Assembly: GCA_011037195.1 (NCBI GenBank)
Contig: JAAEAF010001136.1
Location: forward strand, 28,518 to 92,517
DNA: 64,000 nt
Direction of reading: 5' to 3'
Source of the DNA: Triatoma infestans
Lineage: Eukaryota; Arthropoda; Insecta; Hemiptera; Reduviidae
Notes under the pieces: model-generated
What the model saw: the letters and a program-made list of their open reading frames with translations, nothing else
Databases searched by the model: none
Told to the model about the DNA's origin: nothing
Made by a program: the position numbers and the translations under genes
In this document: in pieces, positions 11,350 through 21,697 of the stretch
Layout: each line of letters begins with the position of its first letter
Position numbering within the stretch: position 1 is the first letter of the stretch

Positions 11350-12381
11350 TTTAAAATTAAAGCCTTATAAAAGACAGAAAATACTTTAAAAAAACGGTAT
11401 AATCAAGATTATTTTTATTGATCGAACCTAACCAATAAGTATTCATTATAATTTAATAAAGGTCAATACAAACCATTTTCTAGTAAGAAGCTGAATGTGC
11501 TCTAAAGAATACATTAACAAGTAAACGGAATTCATTTGGTTGGATCATAAGCTTGAAACATAAGTTTGAAATATTGCAAGCATGTTTGAAATATATTTAC
11601 CAACAACTTGTTGCTAGGGTTGTTGCAATCACATGGATCTCAATATGCCATGAACTTCCTCACACTTTTTTCTTTTACTTTATAAAATTATCACAAATTT
11701 ATGACAATCTTCTAACAAAAGAAAATTGCTATAATATACATAATGCAAATAATAGCGCTTATTTTCATATGAATCAATTATATTTTTCTTCTCTCTTTAG
11801 ACTTAATATGGTACAATAATTGTTTGATTTAACAAGGCGGATTTCATATCAACTATCGAACAGATACTTGGGCCGAGGTGGTTGGCAATGAAGTAGGTAA
11901 GTTTGAAAGGGTTGGTGGTTCGTGTAAGTTCCATAAAAGACATACAGTGTGTCCTCGACTTAAAATGAGAAAACTTCATGGTAAGATAATTTACATTAAA
12001 GAATCATATTTTTTTTAAAAGAATAAATAATATATCCAGAAATTAGAATCTTGGATATCCGGTGAAATCTTGAGATATCAAAAATTGGATATGGGATATA
12101 ATATTTCCTCCTAATAGGAGTAAGAGAAAGTAATTAGTCTTATTGAAAAGTTTGAAGTAAAGAATCAACCATTTGTTAGCAAAAATTTTTCGACTTCTAG
12201 TTGTAGTATTAATCGCAATGCTTAATACTATTATATTGTGTGCAGTTGTAGAATGCATAATGTATCGTAATTTTTGTATAAAAAAAAAAAAATTGGTAAA
12301 TATTTTTTAAAGTCGAATGTTTTCAAAATCCCAATTAGAACATCCAGCAAAGTTATAAAAACCGATTTTTGGAAGATAATA
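11350..12381. other. Non-coding interval with one repeat end
   Basis: No gene is seen. At 12085-12140 lies an end of the CTCTTACTCC family (CCTCCTAATAGGAGTAAGAG). The remainder is AT-rich. ATTCAGCAAGT at 12382-12392 is the left target duplication of the next element. Confidence 0.5.
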
Positions 12382-12392
12382 ATTCAGCAAGT

Positions 12393-12875
12393 TATGGAAG
12401 ATTCCACTGGACCGTTCTTATATGAAGGAAAAGGATTGTGAGATTCCGTCTTTTTAAAAAATAAGAAAACTTAAATTCTTGCCAACGTTTCGACAAATAT
12501 ATTGTCTTTTTCAAGGCATAAAAAAACAAAAAAAAAAAACTATCAAATAATCTTCAAAACATAACAAATTTAAAAACTTATTTAATAAATTTGGAAAATA
12601 AAAAGCTGAGAACACATCAACATCACAGAGAATAGTGAATAAATAAAATGTTTTATTAAAATGTGAAGTTTTATTTGTTCACTATTCTCTGTGATGTTGT
12701 CAAATTTTTATTTTCTAAATTTATACATAAGTTTTTTAAATTTGTTTTGTTTTGAAGATTATTTGATAGTTTTTTTTTTATGCCTTGAAAAAGACAATAT
12801 ATTTGTCGAAACGTTGGCAAGAATTTAAGTTTTCTTACTTTTTTAAAAAACCGACTCTCACAATCCTTTTCCTTC
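12393..12875 (+). mobile_element. Fold-back element with hammerhead-like motif and 11-bp TSD
   Basis: The arms at about 12424-12655 and 12660-12875 are inverted copies. They contain the stem-loop AGACAATATATTTGTCGAAACG (forward near 12793-12815). ATTCAGCAAGT is repeated exactly at 12382-12392 and 12876-12886. The left side has about 30 extra bases with ACCGTTCTTATATG, also found in the degenerate copy near 44325. The core reads UUGAAAA instead of CUGANGA, so activity is doubtful. The arms differ at several positions, so this copy is not brand new. Confidence 0.82.
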
Positions 12876-12924
12876 ATTCAGCAAGTGTCGAGAATAATAT
12901 ATTGGATGAAAAAAAAGTTTATCT

Positions 12925-13310
12925 AGACTGGAATTTGTGGTTATTTATCTGAGATATATTAGCCGGAAAATATACTAAAAAGTATATGCAAGTTTGATGC
13001 GAAGTTTGTAACACTCCCTTGACCGTTAAACATATCCTAGTAGAATGTAAGACATATGTAGCAGCTCGAACAAAACTAAGGATATCTAGCAGCATTAAGG
13101 ATGTATTGAAAGATGATTTAGACAATGTGAATAAAATTTTTCAATATTTAAAACAAATATCGCTATTCCAGCATATTTAAATCTGTATATGTCTAGGTAA
13201 TGATGCACATTAATATAGAGAAAAGCATAGCTGGAACGTGTATATAATATATATAGGTCTTGTTTATGGTGTATATAGGATAGGTTTGTGTATATAATGT
13301 AAATAGATCA
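12925..13310 (+). pseudogene. RNase H-type LINE C-terminus, host of the intact LINE
   Basis: The plus strand at 12995-13170 reads CEVCNTPLTVKHILVECKTY and continues VAARTKLRISSSIKDVLKDD, ending at a stop near 13180. This is the C-terminal zinc knuckle (C-x2-C...H-x4-C) of an I/Jockey-type LINE. Its closest relative here is the minus-strand copy at 48896-49950 (CDICLVPLTVRHILIECPQY). The 3' untranslated region follows and is interrupted at 13311 by the full-length LINE. It resumes at 18451. Confidence 0.75.
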
Positions 13311-13948
13311 TATGTTCAGATTGTGAGTTCACATCGAGCGTTCATAGTATTAACATCGTGTCTCGTATTTTTTCTGTAAAAAAGTTAGTAAGCGTGAGTG
13401 TATTGTTTCCAAAATTTGGATAGTTATAAAACTCAGTGTCTGGCTTAATACCACAAAAAATCAAGAATTTTCATCGAGTGGATTTCGAGAAAATAAGGTG
13501 AAAGTTTTTTAACTATAGATATTAGCTAGGAACTTGATTGTGCATGAAAATTACGTAGCAGATGACGTGCTAACTGACGAAGTACGTGACGTAGTATATG
13601 ACACAGTGCTTGCGTATGTGTAGTGAGTCATAATCCCATATAGTAAATAACTACGGTTTTAATAATATTTTGAATGGTGATTACTGATTACAAACATATC
13701 TGGTAGAAGGCAGTTTTGTCGTAGGTCAAGGTCAGATTTATTGAAGTAGTTTTAAACTATTTCAATCCGACATACGGCTAATCTAATAAAAAGGACATAA
13801 TTCCTTAAATTAATAATAAATAGTAGATTTTTTCAATAAATTAAACTATTTCTGAAATAAATAAAATAAATTAAAACTTTTAAACTAATAAATTAGACTT
13901 ACTGCCAACCTTAAAATAAGGGGAAAAACGTTATTAAATTAATGTTTA

Positions 13949-14842
13949 ATGTCAAGTTCAATAGAAAATAGCACTGTAAAAGTAAAAAGCAACGCAACAC
14001 CGATTCAAGAAAATAAGACACCCAAAAGAACGAGATCATCTCCTGAATTAAGGGGAGAATATTGTAAAATTAGAAGAGGAGAAGTAGTAGAATTGGCAAA
14101 GGCTAAAGAGGAAGTACTCAGTAAAATGGATTATGGGGAATTAAAAAAACTATTCTCGGACATAATTGACGCAAAAGGACTAGCCACAAGAAGTGACCTA
14201 AAAGAAATTGTCAGCCAAATAGTTGAATTAAAAGAAGAAAACCGGAATCTTAGGCAGGAAATAAAAATGATTAAGCAGGATAATGAAACAAAAAATAAAA
14301 GGTTGGAAGTCCTGGAAAACCATATCAAAAGTAAGAATTTAATTTTCCGGGGCATTGATTGTAAAGAGAAAGATGTAAATAGTTTTTGTAAGGATGTGTT
14401 AGAAGTGAATGCTGAGGGTAAGGTTGAAGATATATACGAAATTGGAAAAGAGACTCAAGGTAAGAGGCCGGTAAAAGTGGTTTTTAATTCAAAGGCGACT
14501 GTTAGAGAAATTCTAAAAAACACTAAAAAGCTAAAGGGTACTGGCTTCTCTGTGGATAGGGACTACACGTGGGTGGTGAGAATCCGAAGAAAAAGTCTGT
14601 TATGGGTAAGAAGGGGCATTCTAAGTAGAAACAAGAATATCAGGTGTTATGTTCGAGGAGATGTTCTAATAGTGGAGGGAAGAGAATTTGGTTGGAGTGA
14701 GGAGAAAGGTATCGTGTGTAAGGATCAAGAAGAAGAAGCCTACCTGAAGAACCTTCTGGGCGAGGACGAGTGGTGGAGATGTAAGGCTGAGGCAGCAAGT
14801 CAAGATTCCAACGGCAAAGCTATGACAGGAAATAATAAGTAG
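13949..14842 (+). CDS. LINE ORF1 protein (coiled coil plus RRM-like domain)
   Basis: The product has 297 residues and would bind and chaperone element RNA in the ribonucleoprotein. The N-terminus is Lys/Arg-rich. Residues about 81-128 form a heptad-like, Glu/Lys-rich coiled coil (SQIVELKEENRNLRQEIK). Residues about 128-230 resemble the L1-type ORF1 RNA-binding fold (NLIFRGI, RPVKVVFNSK, GFSVDRDYT). There is no CCHC knuckle, unlike Jockey gag. The ATG at 13949 is the first in the frame. Translation stops at TAG (14840-14842). ORF2 continues in the same frame immediately after that stop. The L1-like assignment rests on the pattern, not on a search. Confidence 0.85.
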   Translation: MSSSIENSTVKVKSNATPIQENKTPKRTRSSPELRGEYCKIRRGEVVELAKAKEEVLSKMDYGELKKLFSDIIDAKGLATRSDLKEIVSQIVELKEENRNLRQEIKMIKQDNETKNKRLEVLENHIKSKNLIFRGIDCKEKDVNSFCKDVLEVNAEGKVEDIYEIGKETQGKRPVKVVFNSKATVREILKNTKKLKGTGFSVDRDYTWVVRIRRKSLLWVRRGILSRNKNIRCYVRGDVLIVEGREFGWSEEKGIVCKDQEEEAYLKNLLGEDEWWRCKAEAASQDSNGKAMTGNNK

Positions 14843-14914
14843 GGAAACGTTGTCTGTCAGGTAAAAAATAAAATTTGTAATAATAATAAAATCATTGAAG
14901 TATTAGGATATAAC

Positions 14915-17900
14915 GTGGCAGGGCTAAAAAGTAAAATAAATAATCAAGATTTTTTCAATTATGTTTCTAATTTCGAAATTTTCTGTTTCTTTGAAACACA
15001 TGTAGAGGAAGGTAACTATATTAAGTTTGAAAAATATTTTTCTGAGTATAAATTGTTTTGGGAACCTGCGAATAGGTATAGTAAATATGGGCGTGCGTCT
15101 GGGGGATATTTATATGGATTAAAAAAGAGTTCGTACCTGCAAAAATATTGTAATTATGAATTGATTGAAAATAAAATGATGATAAAAATACACTCAAAGT
15201 TAGGATCTCTGTATATTCTGCCCTTATATTTAAATATAAAAAACTGGAATGAGGAATTTAGCGCACTGAACGATATTGTCGTAAATAATGATAGTTTGAA
15301 CTTTGTAGTGTTGGGGGATCTGAATGCCAGAGTAGGACTGGGTCAGGAATTACGCTGGGATGATAATATGGGAAACTTAGAATTTGAAAAGTGCAGAAAA
15401 TCAAAGGATGTAAAGGTAAATAGTGAAGGTAAGAAACTTTTAGATTTCTGTGAAGAAAACGGGATGATAATATTAAACGGAAGAACGGAAGGTGATGCAG
15501 AAGGAGATTTGACTTATATAAGTGCAGTAGGGAACTCGGTAATTGATTTTGGTATTGTATCTATGAATGCGTGCGATGCAGTTAAAGATTTTAAGGTAGG
15601 AAGTGAATACTTTTCCGATCATATGCCAGTAGTAATAAATATAGAAATGGGAGGAGAAACTGAGGGTGAGCAGTGCAACGCGTTGGTACCAAAAATGCAG
15701 TGGAGGGATGAATTGTTAGTGGAATACAAAAAACGCCTACTTAATAAAACGGATAATTTTATAAAGAGGATTGAAAAAGTAAAGTTAACTGATTTTGAAG
15801 AAATTATATCGTTAATAGGGGAGTCGTACCCTTTAAAAAAATGCGGGAATTTTAAAATGAAAAGAAAGGAAGCCTGGTATGACAGTGAATGTTATAACAG
15901 TAGACAAAAAATGTTTAAAGTTCTAAACCTTTTTAGAAAAAGTCAGTCGGATCTAGTTAGAAATAAGTATTTAGAAAGGGTAAAAAAGTACAAAGAACTT
16001 TGTAACGCGAAAAAACAGAATTACTATAGGACCACTACCGCCAAATTTGAAAAAGTTACTGATTCTAAGGAGTTTTGGGAATTAGCTAAAATATTTAAAA
16101 AAACAATCTTTGCAAGGATAGGCAATATATCAGCGGTACAGTGGAAAGAATATTTTAACAAATTGTATAACCTCCCATTAGTATCGAATCCTGTATTGTA
16201 CGCACCGCCTTTGATTGTGGATAATTTTTTAGACAAAAATTTCAGCGGGGACGAATTGAGATATATAGTAAATAAATTAAAGAAAAATAAAGCACCAGGA
16301 TTGGACCGGATTCCCAATGAATTTTATCAAAATGCACCCGAAAATTTTTGGTCTTTACTGGTTCAGCTGTTTAATGTGTTTTACGATGAGGGCAGGGTCC
16401 CGGCGAGCTTCAAAAAATCGATAGTGTTTCCTTTATTTAAAAAGGGAGACATAAATGAAGTAGAAAACTATAGAGGTATAACGTTCATGGACTCCATTGC
16501 TAAGATTTATACGGGGCTTCTCGCAGAAAGGTTAGTGACCTGGATGGAGGATAAAAAGAAAATAAGTGAAAGTCAAGCGGGATTTAGAAGAGGGAGATCT
16601 GTAGTTGATAACATATTCATATTGACAAATTTAGTGGAATATAAGTGGAATAAGGGGATTAAGAAAATTTACGCATTCTTCATAGACTTTAAGTCGGCAT
16701 TCGACTCAATAGATAGAGCTGCTTTGTTTTACAAACTACATAGAGAAGGGCTATCGAATAAATTCATAGAGGGTATTAGGAGCTTATACGATGGCACTGA
16801 AGCAGCGGTCTGGTGTACAGAAGGTCTTACGTCAGTCTTTAAAACATGTACAGGTGTAAAACAAGGGTGCGTCCTAAGTCCGTATTTGTTTATTTTATTT
16901 ATAAATGATCTAGCTGAAGAGTTGGAAGGTGGAGTCAGAGTGGGAAAAATTAAAATTAACATGTTGGCCTATGCGGACGACCTCGTGGTTTTGGCGGAAG
17001 ATCCCCTAACACTGCAAAGCTTCATTAATAAGATTCATAAATATGCGCTTAAATGGAATCTAACGATAAACTTGCAAAAATCAAAAATTATGGTTTTTAG
17101 AAAATATGGGGGCAAACTCTGTAAAAACGAAAAATGGTATTATGCTAGAGAATTAATAGAATGTGTTAATCAATATAAATATTTGGGATTAATTATAACA
17201 AGTAACCTGAACCTAAAGTGTAATATGTTGGAAAAAGTGTCAAAAGCGAAACTAGCATTCAATAGTATATGGAGTGTGTTTTTCAGTAACAATGATTTGC
17301 CTGTAAGTTCTAAATGGAAGGTGTTTGATGCTATTATAAGAAGTACTGTAAGTTTTGGTGGGCAGGTCTGGGGATTTAAGTACTATGAGGAAGTTGAAAA
17401 GGTACAAAGATGTTTTATAAAAAAACTTTTTTATCTACCCCAGAATACCCCAAATTATTTTATATATTTAGAAACGGGACGTCATCTGTTGCATTGTTAC
17501 ACCCTACAGTTAAATTTCAATTATGTTCAAAAAATAATGCAACTCCCGGATGATAGATATGTAAAAGTAATAGCTAATGAAATAATAAAAAGTGAAATAA
17601 TGTGGTGTAAAGCATGGAAAGAGTTGTGCAGCAAATATAACTGCCCGCTGGAAATAGATTTCTTAAAGGAGGAGAAGTGGGGTCCAGTTCTTTCAAAAAT
17701 GATTGAGAGTTATAAGAGCAGTTTTTTCGAAGATTGTAAGGGATTGGCTGCTAGGGGAACATTTCACGGGTTGTACAGTGTACTGTCCAAAGAGGTGAAT
17801 TATGTTACTGACAGTTTAGACAAAAAATGTATTAGTGCAATTATGAAATGTAGAGGTGAACTCCTAAATCTGAATTGTAAAAGGTATATGCATAATAGAA

Positions 17901-18127
17901 CACAGTTGTGTTCATTATGTAACCTAAATGAGGAGGAGGATGGAGTTCACTTCTTGGCAGTATGCCCTATATTGGCCCCTTATAGGATCAAGTACTTCCA
18001 AACGAGGACGTTAAGTACAGATATGGCAATAGAGTATCTCAATGGAAGGAACTGGAAACTTCCTTATCATTATTATTGTGAAGCGTGGCAATACAGGGCT
18101 TTTTTAATAAAAGAATTTAATTATTAA
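14915..18127 (+). CDS. LINE ORF2: APE endonuclease - reverse transcriptase - CCHC
   Basis: This is the polyprotein for target-primed reverse transcription. It is at least 1070 residues from GTG 14915, but the frame is open from 14843, right after the ORF1 TAG. The endonuclease begins before 14915 (EVLGYNVAGLK, about 14897), contains GDLNA (residues 134-138) and ends with SDHMPVV. Reverse transcriptase blocks are KAPGLDRIPNEFY, ESQAGFRRGRSVVDN, IDFKSAFDSI, GVKQGCVLSP and catalytic YADD at residues 686-689. A C-terminal knuckle is C999-x2-C1002-x9-H1012-x4-C1017. No RNase H is present. There is no ATG between the ORF1 stop and the endonuclease, so translation probably depends on reading through TAG or on reinitiation at a non-AUG codon. 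No frameshift is seen. Confidence 0.92.
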   Translation: MAGLKSKINNQDFFNYVSNFEIFCFFETHVEEGNYIKFEKYFSEYKLFWEPANRYSKYGRASGGYLYGLKKSSYLQKYCNYELIENKMMIKIHSKLGSLYILPLYLNIKNWNEEFSALNDIVVNNDSLNFVVLGDLNARVGLGQELRWDDNMGNLEFEKCRKSKDVKVNSEGKKLLDFCEENGMIILNGRTEGDAEGDLTYISAVGNSVIDFGIVSMNACDAVKDFKVGSEYFSDHMPVVINIEMGGETEGEQCNALVPKMQWRDELLVEYKKRLLNKTDNFIKRIEKVKLTDFEEIISLIGESYPLKKCGNFKMKRKEAWYDSECYNSRQKMFKVLNLFRKSQSDLVRNKYLERVKKYKELCNAKKQNYYRTTTAKFEKVTDSKEFWELAKIFKKTIFARIGNISAVQWKEYFNKLYNLPLVSNPVLYAPPLIVDNFLDKNFSGDELRYIVNKLKKNKAPGLDRIPNEFYQNAPENFWSLLVQLFNVFYDEGRVPASFKKSIVFPLFKKGDINEVENYRGITFMDSIAKIYTGLLAERLVTWMEDKKKISESQAGFRRGRSVVDNIFILTNLVEYKWNKGIKKIYAFFIDFKSAFDSIDRAALFYKLHREGLSNKFIEGIRSLYDGTEAAVWCTEGLTSVFKTCTGVKQGCVLSPYLFILFINDLAEELEGGVRVGKIKINMLAYADDLVVLAEDPLTLQSFINKIHKYALKWNLTINLQKSKIMVFRKYGGKLCKNEKWYYARELIECVNQYKYLGLIITSNLNLKCNMLEKVSKAKLAFNSIWSVFFSNNDLPVSSKWKVFDAIIRSTVSFGGQVWGFKYYEEVEKVQRCFIKKLFYLPQNTPNYFIYLETGRHLLHCYTLQLNFNYVQKIMQLPDDRYVKVIANEIIKSEIMWCKAWKELCSKYNCPLEIDFLKEEKWGPVLSKMIESYKSSFFEDCKGLAARGTFHGLYSVLSKEVNYVTDSLDKKCISAIMKCRGELLNLNCKRYMHNRTQLCSLCNLNEEEDGVHFLAVCPILAPYRIKYFQTRTLSTDMAIEYLNGRNWKLPYHYYCEAWQYRAFLIKEFNY

Positions 18128-18404
18128 AGTGAGCGACTACTCCACACAAATAAAGAAATATAAACAAAGTATTGATATAGTTAAAAATAAAAACTAAACA
18201 ACAAAATTTGCAGGTATCGAAGTCTAATGGGATCAACGAGTAAAATGTAATCAATGTGTAGATGAACTCCTGGCAGACGGTATCACCATGCCAGAATTAG
18301 CTTGTCTAAGTAAAATTTTTTAATTATTATTATTAGCAAATAAGAAGTATAAGATTATGTTAATTTTTGATATGTTTTGTATAATTTTCTGTTCTAAAAT
18401 AAAG

Positions 18405-18407
<3 letters not shown>

Positions 18408-18439
<32 letters not shown>

Positions 18440-18440
18440 G
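18408..18440 (+). repeat. (TATC)n microsatellite, LINE 3' tail
   Basis: About eight TATC units lie at the 3' end of the LINE, directly before the right target duplication. Such tails are produced during target-primed reverse transcription and mark the 3' end. Confidence 0.85.
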
Positions 18441-18450
18441 TTCAGATTGT

Positions 18451-18880
18451 ATATAGTAGGTATAAAACATACAGGAGTAGAGGAATATCGAGTACTCTAC
18501 TCCTTTGTGTACATAGGATGTATGAGTGTGAAGAATGAATGTATTTATTAGCATGCATGTGCAAGATAGGTTTTAGTATAATTGATTTAATGTGCGAATG
18601 GTATGCAATGGACCAATGCCGCTCAGGAGTGGCAACAGTCTTGATCACATAATCTGTCTTCTGCATTTGGGAGCCACTGAATTTTGGAAGGGTGGGCGTG
18701 AAGCCGGGATTGGCGCCCCGGCATATTTGTGCGAATGGGAAGTATGAATGTAGGTTTAAATGAGTAGGTTAGTAGGCTAGGTTAGAGTGAATTAGGGATT
18801 AGTACAGTAGGTGCAAAGGACCTCAGCTGTTGTGCACCTTAGAAAAAAAAACAAAAAAAAAAATAAATTAAAAATGCACC
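18451..18880 (+). other. 3' untranslated region and A-tail of the host LINE
   Basis: This continues the older LINE interrupted at 13311. It ends with GGTGCAAAGGACCTCAGCTGTTGTGCACCTTA and an A-rich tail (18841-18875). The string GCAAAGGACC...TTGTGC is repeated in reverse at 48905-48940, at the end of the related minus-strand LINE, which supports one family. Confidence 0.65.
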
Positions 18881-19989
18881 GGCAAATTCTTATTATAAAT
18901 CAACCGAAGAAAACATGATACTTGCTTCATGGTGAAATAAAAAAACAAAACGAAATGGATATTGAAAAAAAATGCCCTAGTGAGAAGAGAAAGGACAGGA
19001 TTTAAAGAAAATTTAGTCTGAAGTTCTACGATATACGAGCTCTAGAATGATGCTCATTAATGGTTGGTGAGATTCTAGCAACGCAGTGTCAGTTTATGAA
19101 CAAATTAAGTGCATTGTAAACTTTGTGTAAATAAGAAAATGAAATGAAATGAAAGATTTTCAAGAAAAGCGGGACTAATGGAGTGTTATTAGAGAAAACA
19201 ATGTAGCATTCTTGTTTCTATTTAATATTAAGTAGCTTATAATTGCAAAGGAATATTACACAAGTGTTACTTTAGATAGCTATGTTTAAATAGCTAAAGA
19301 AACATTACAAAACGCTATAATTAGAAAACAGCATTAAAGAAGAGAAACAAGCGCTAATAAAAAAAACAACAAAAAAACAAAATGTGTTAAAGTAAATAAA
19401 TTATTAAAAGGGGGTAAAACACGTAGTGTGCAATATACAACAATATTGATCCAATGTTAACACAGAGACTTTTGTTATGTCATAGAGTTTTTTTTTTTGT
19501 TTTTTTTTTTGGTCACTTGTTCTATCTGGCTCGTCTAATTTAACACTAACAATATGGATGTCCTTCCCGCTCACGCTATCCTTCCGGGTCAATTCACCTT
19601 GGATCATTTTTTTTTACACCAATACAAACTTCATAGAGAAAATTTCATAAATTTCTAACACAGTATTATAGTTACACATTATATCGGCTATATTCTATAT
19701 ATATAATTATATATCTGTCTAGAATTTTATATAGAATATTCCGATGATAAAAGGAATAGCAGAAATAACACTGACACGACTTTCTAACTAACAACTTCTG
19801 TATAAAATGACATATTTTCCTTAAACTCAAACTTTACTGATTTCTCCTAATATTAAATTTGGAGTTGGTGGTAGACAAGTAACTATCTAGGCAGATAGAA
19901 TAAAGTGATTACATTGTAGTGTAGAAGAGGGCGCAAATAAGATTGAACAAAACCCCGGCCCGAATTCCGCAGAACTACAAAAATAATAT
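18881..19989. repeat. Non-coding interval with left arm of a large inverted repeat
   Basis: Bases about 19175-19470 match 22421-22672 in reverse orientation (for example AAAACACGTAGTGTGCAATA and CAACAATATTGATC). The arms are about 3 kb apart and diverged. They belong to the fold-back family, since the right arm adjoins other family segments (22323-22430). The remainder is AT-rich with T-runs near 19490-19510. Confidence 0.6.
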
Positions 19990-20215
19990 TTTTCGGACAA
20001 AAGTTTCAAACTAAAGGTGATAAGATTTTGATTTTTTTGCAGCTAGTTCATTTGTGTTTATAGTACGTTTTCTGAGAAAATTCCAAAAAAACAAACTCAA
20101 AAACTATTCTGTAAACGTCGCAGTTCCGATTAACTGATTTCCTTCAAATTTGGAATTCCAGCAATGGTTCTAATGTGAATTAATATCACACTGGACTGGG
20201 TACACTGCAACATAG
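19990..20215 (+). repeat. Partial copy of the CTCTTACTCC repeat family
   Basis: This holds the typical internal block AAACTATTCTGTAAACGTCGCAGTTCCG and the following AAATTTGGAATT. The same block appears at 26480, 39780 and 60755. The terminal hairpins are missing. Confidence 0.5.
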
Positions 20216-20357
20216 GTATAATAATAATTATTATTATTTTATATAATAGATATAATATATAATATATATATTTATAAAGAATACTATAATATAATATTAA
20301 TACTAATATAATAATAATATAATAATAATAATATATATAATAATAATATAATTATTA
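20216..20357. repeat. AT-only microsatellite tract
   Basis: The tract is an almost pure mixture of ATA, TAT and AAT units (20216-20357) with no other content. Confidence 0.85.
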
Positions 20358-20359
20358 TA

Positions 20360-20495
20360 AGTGTGAGTCTACAGAGACATTTAGTTGAAGTGAACTCTCT
20401 ACACAAACTTGGTGAATTTGCTCTGACGATGGATGAATGTCCGAAACCGGTCAGGAATAAATTTAATATGCATGCTACGACGGATAAAATAATGG
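20360..20495 (+). repeat. Fold-back family unit with intact hammerhead-like core
   Basis: The unit GTGTGAGT...GAACTCTCTACACAAACTTGGTGAATTTG leads into CTGACGA (20423-20429), one unpaired T, stem GGAT/GTCC with loop GAAT, then GAAA and ACCGGTC (to 20452). The same unit occurs in both orientations at 38290-38560. The core letters fit CUGANGA...GAAA. The extra base after GA and a stem I of only about two pairs argue against strong activity. It borders the TAA repeat used by the R4/Dong-like insertion. Confidence 0.65.
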
Positions 20496-20517
20496 AAATA
20501 ATAATAATAATAATAAG

Positions 20518-21672
20518 TTTACTGAACTGGAGCGGCTGGACAGATTTGTCAGGACTGAGATGACTGCTTCTAGGATGCATCACCCTAAATCCTCAAAGGT
20601 AAGGTTATACCTGTCAAGGAAGTTGGGAGGCAGGAGACTCGTCAACATTCGGGAAGCCTGTCGCAGGCAAGAAAGTGTTCTTCGTGCATTCTTCCTCGGA
20701 AGTGAATCGGCTTCGAGAACTACAGCGCATAGATAGGGGATACACAGCGCTCGATTTGGCTGCTCAAGAAGGTTCTCAGTTGAATACTTCCGAACATTGG
20801 GTAGAAGAATGGAAAGCCAAGGAGCTCCAAGGCCGGTATTATGCGGCGTTGGAGGCAACGGTATCTCCCGCGAGATATCAGTAAAGTGGCTCGTGCGAGG
20901 TGAACTCTTTCCGGAGACGGAAGGATTTGTGCTCGCAATCCAAGGCCAAGTGATTGCGACAAGATCATACCGGAGGCACATAATCGGGGAGCGAGAAATC
21001 TCTGACCGATGCAGGCTGTGCAACGCAGCAGTAGAGTCCATTCAGCATATCATCGCTGGGTGCTCGAATTTAGCAGGCACTGAGTACCTCTCAAGGCACA
21101 ATAATGTAGCGCGCATGCTCCATCAGGCGCTGGTAATCAGGCTCGGGATTGTGTCAGAGGGAGAGGAGCTTCCTTATTACAGGTATTACCCGAAGGCCAT
21201 AGTGGAAAAGGACGGGGTTAAGGTGTATTGGGATCAGTGCATGATCACCGATAGGTCGGTCTTGCACAATAGACCGGACATCCTTATTTTAAATACCCGA
21301 AAAAGGGCAGCCGAGATAATAGATGTAGGGATTCCCTTGGACGACAATACCCGCAAAACTTTAGCCGAGAAGAAGCGGAAGTACCAGGATCTAGCGATTG
21401 AAATGAAAGAGATGTATCAGCTGGATGTGGTTAGGGTAATCCCGATTGTCATATCGGCTAATGGCCTAGTACCTGTAGAGACAAGCAAGAATCTGCATGA
21501 GCTCGAGCTGGAACCCTGGTTGTTGGAGAAGGCGCAGAAGTCTGTTTTATTGGACGCAGCGAGGCTGCTGAGGAAGTTCCTCAATTTATAACAAAATGAA
21601 ATGTCTTCAGTGGGTTGGAATTGTTCCCCCCGCTGATGCTATTTGCAAACGGAAAAAATAAATGGAAAAAAA
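20518..21672 (+). mobile_element. 5'-truncated R4/Dong-like LINE between TAA repeats
   Basis: The insert lies between (ATA/TAA)n tracts at 20496-20517 and 21673-21697. The encoded protein has a CCHC knuckle followed by a restriction-like endonuclease, the arrangement of R2/R4-type LINEs. Dong of the R4 clade is known to insert into TAA repeats. The flanking repeats therefore fit site-specific insertion. A right-hand complication is that another LINE tail ending in AAT units starts at 21698. The 5' part with reverse transcriptase is absent. Confidence 0.78.
20524..21591 (+). pseudogene. LINE pol C-terminus: CCHC knuckle and restriction-like endonuclease
   Basis: The frame at 20524 gives ELERLDRFVRTEMTASRMH, then KLGGRRLVNIREACRRQES, a block found just after the reverse transcriptase in R4-type LINEs. 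The frame then shifts near 20710 (TALDLAAQEGSQLNTSEHW) and shifts back near 20884. From there the frame is open to 21591. Counting from the ATG at 20797, the knuckle is C72-x2-C75-x8-H84-x4-C89. The endonuclease shows RPD (159-161), EIIDVGIP with D176, and KKRKY with K195, matching the PD-(D/E)xK layout. The two compensating frameshifts and missing reverse transcriptase make it a pseudogene, although the endonuclease itself looks intact. Confidence 0.85.
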
Positions 21673-21697
21673 TTAATAATAATAATAATAATAATAG

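Larger units (their letters stand above)
13325..18436 (+). mobile_element. Full-length two-ORF LINE with perfect 14-bp TSD
   Basis: TATGTTCAGATTGT occurs at 13311-13324 and at 18437-18450. Between them is a complete element: a 5' untranslated region of about 620 bases, ORF1, ORF2, and a short 3' untranslated region ending in a (TATC)n tail (about 18410-18436). Both ORFs are free of frameshifts. Together with the unmutated target duplication, this indicates a recent insertion. The element landed in the 3' region of an older LINE, parts of which flank it (12925-13310 and 18451-18880). Related but decayed copies are at 41955-42097 and 62945-63911. I cannot name the clade; it has an APE-type endonuclease and no RNase H. 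Confidence 0.92.
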
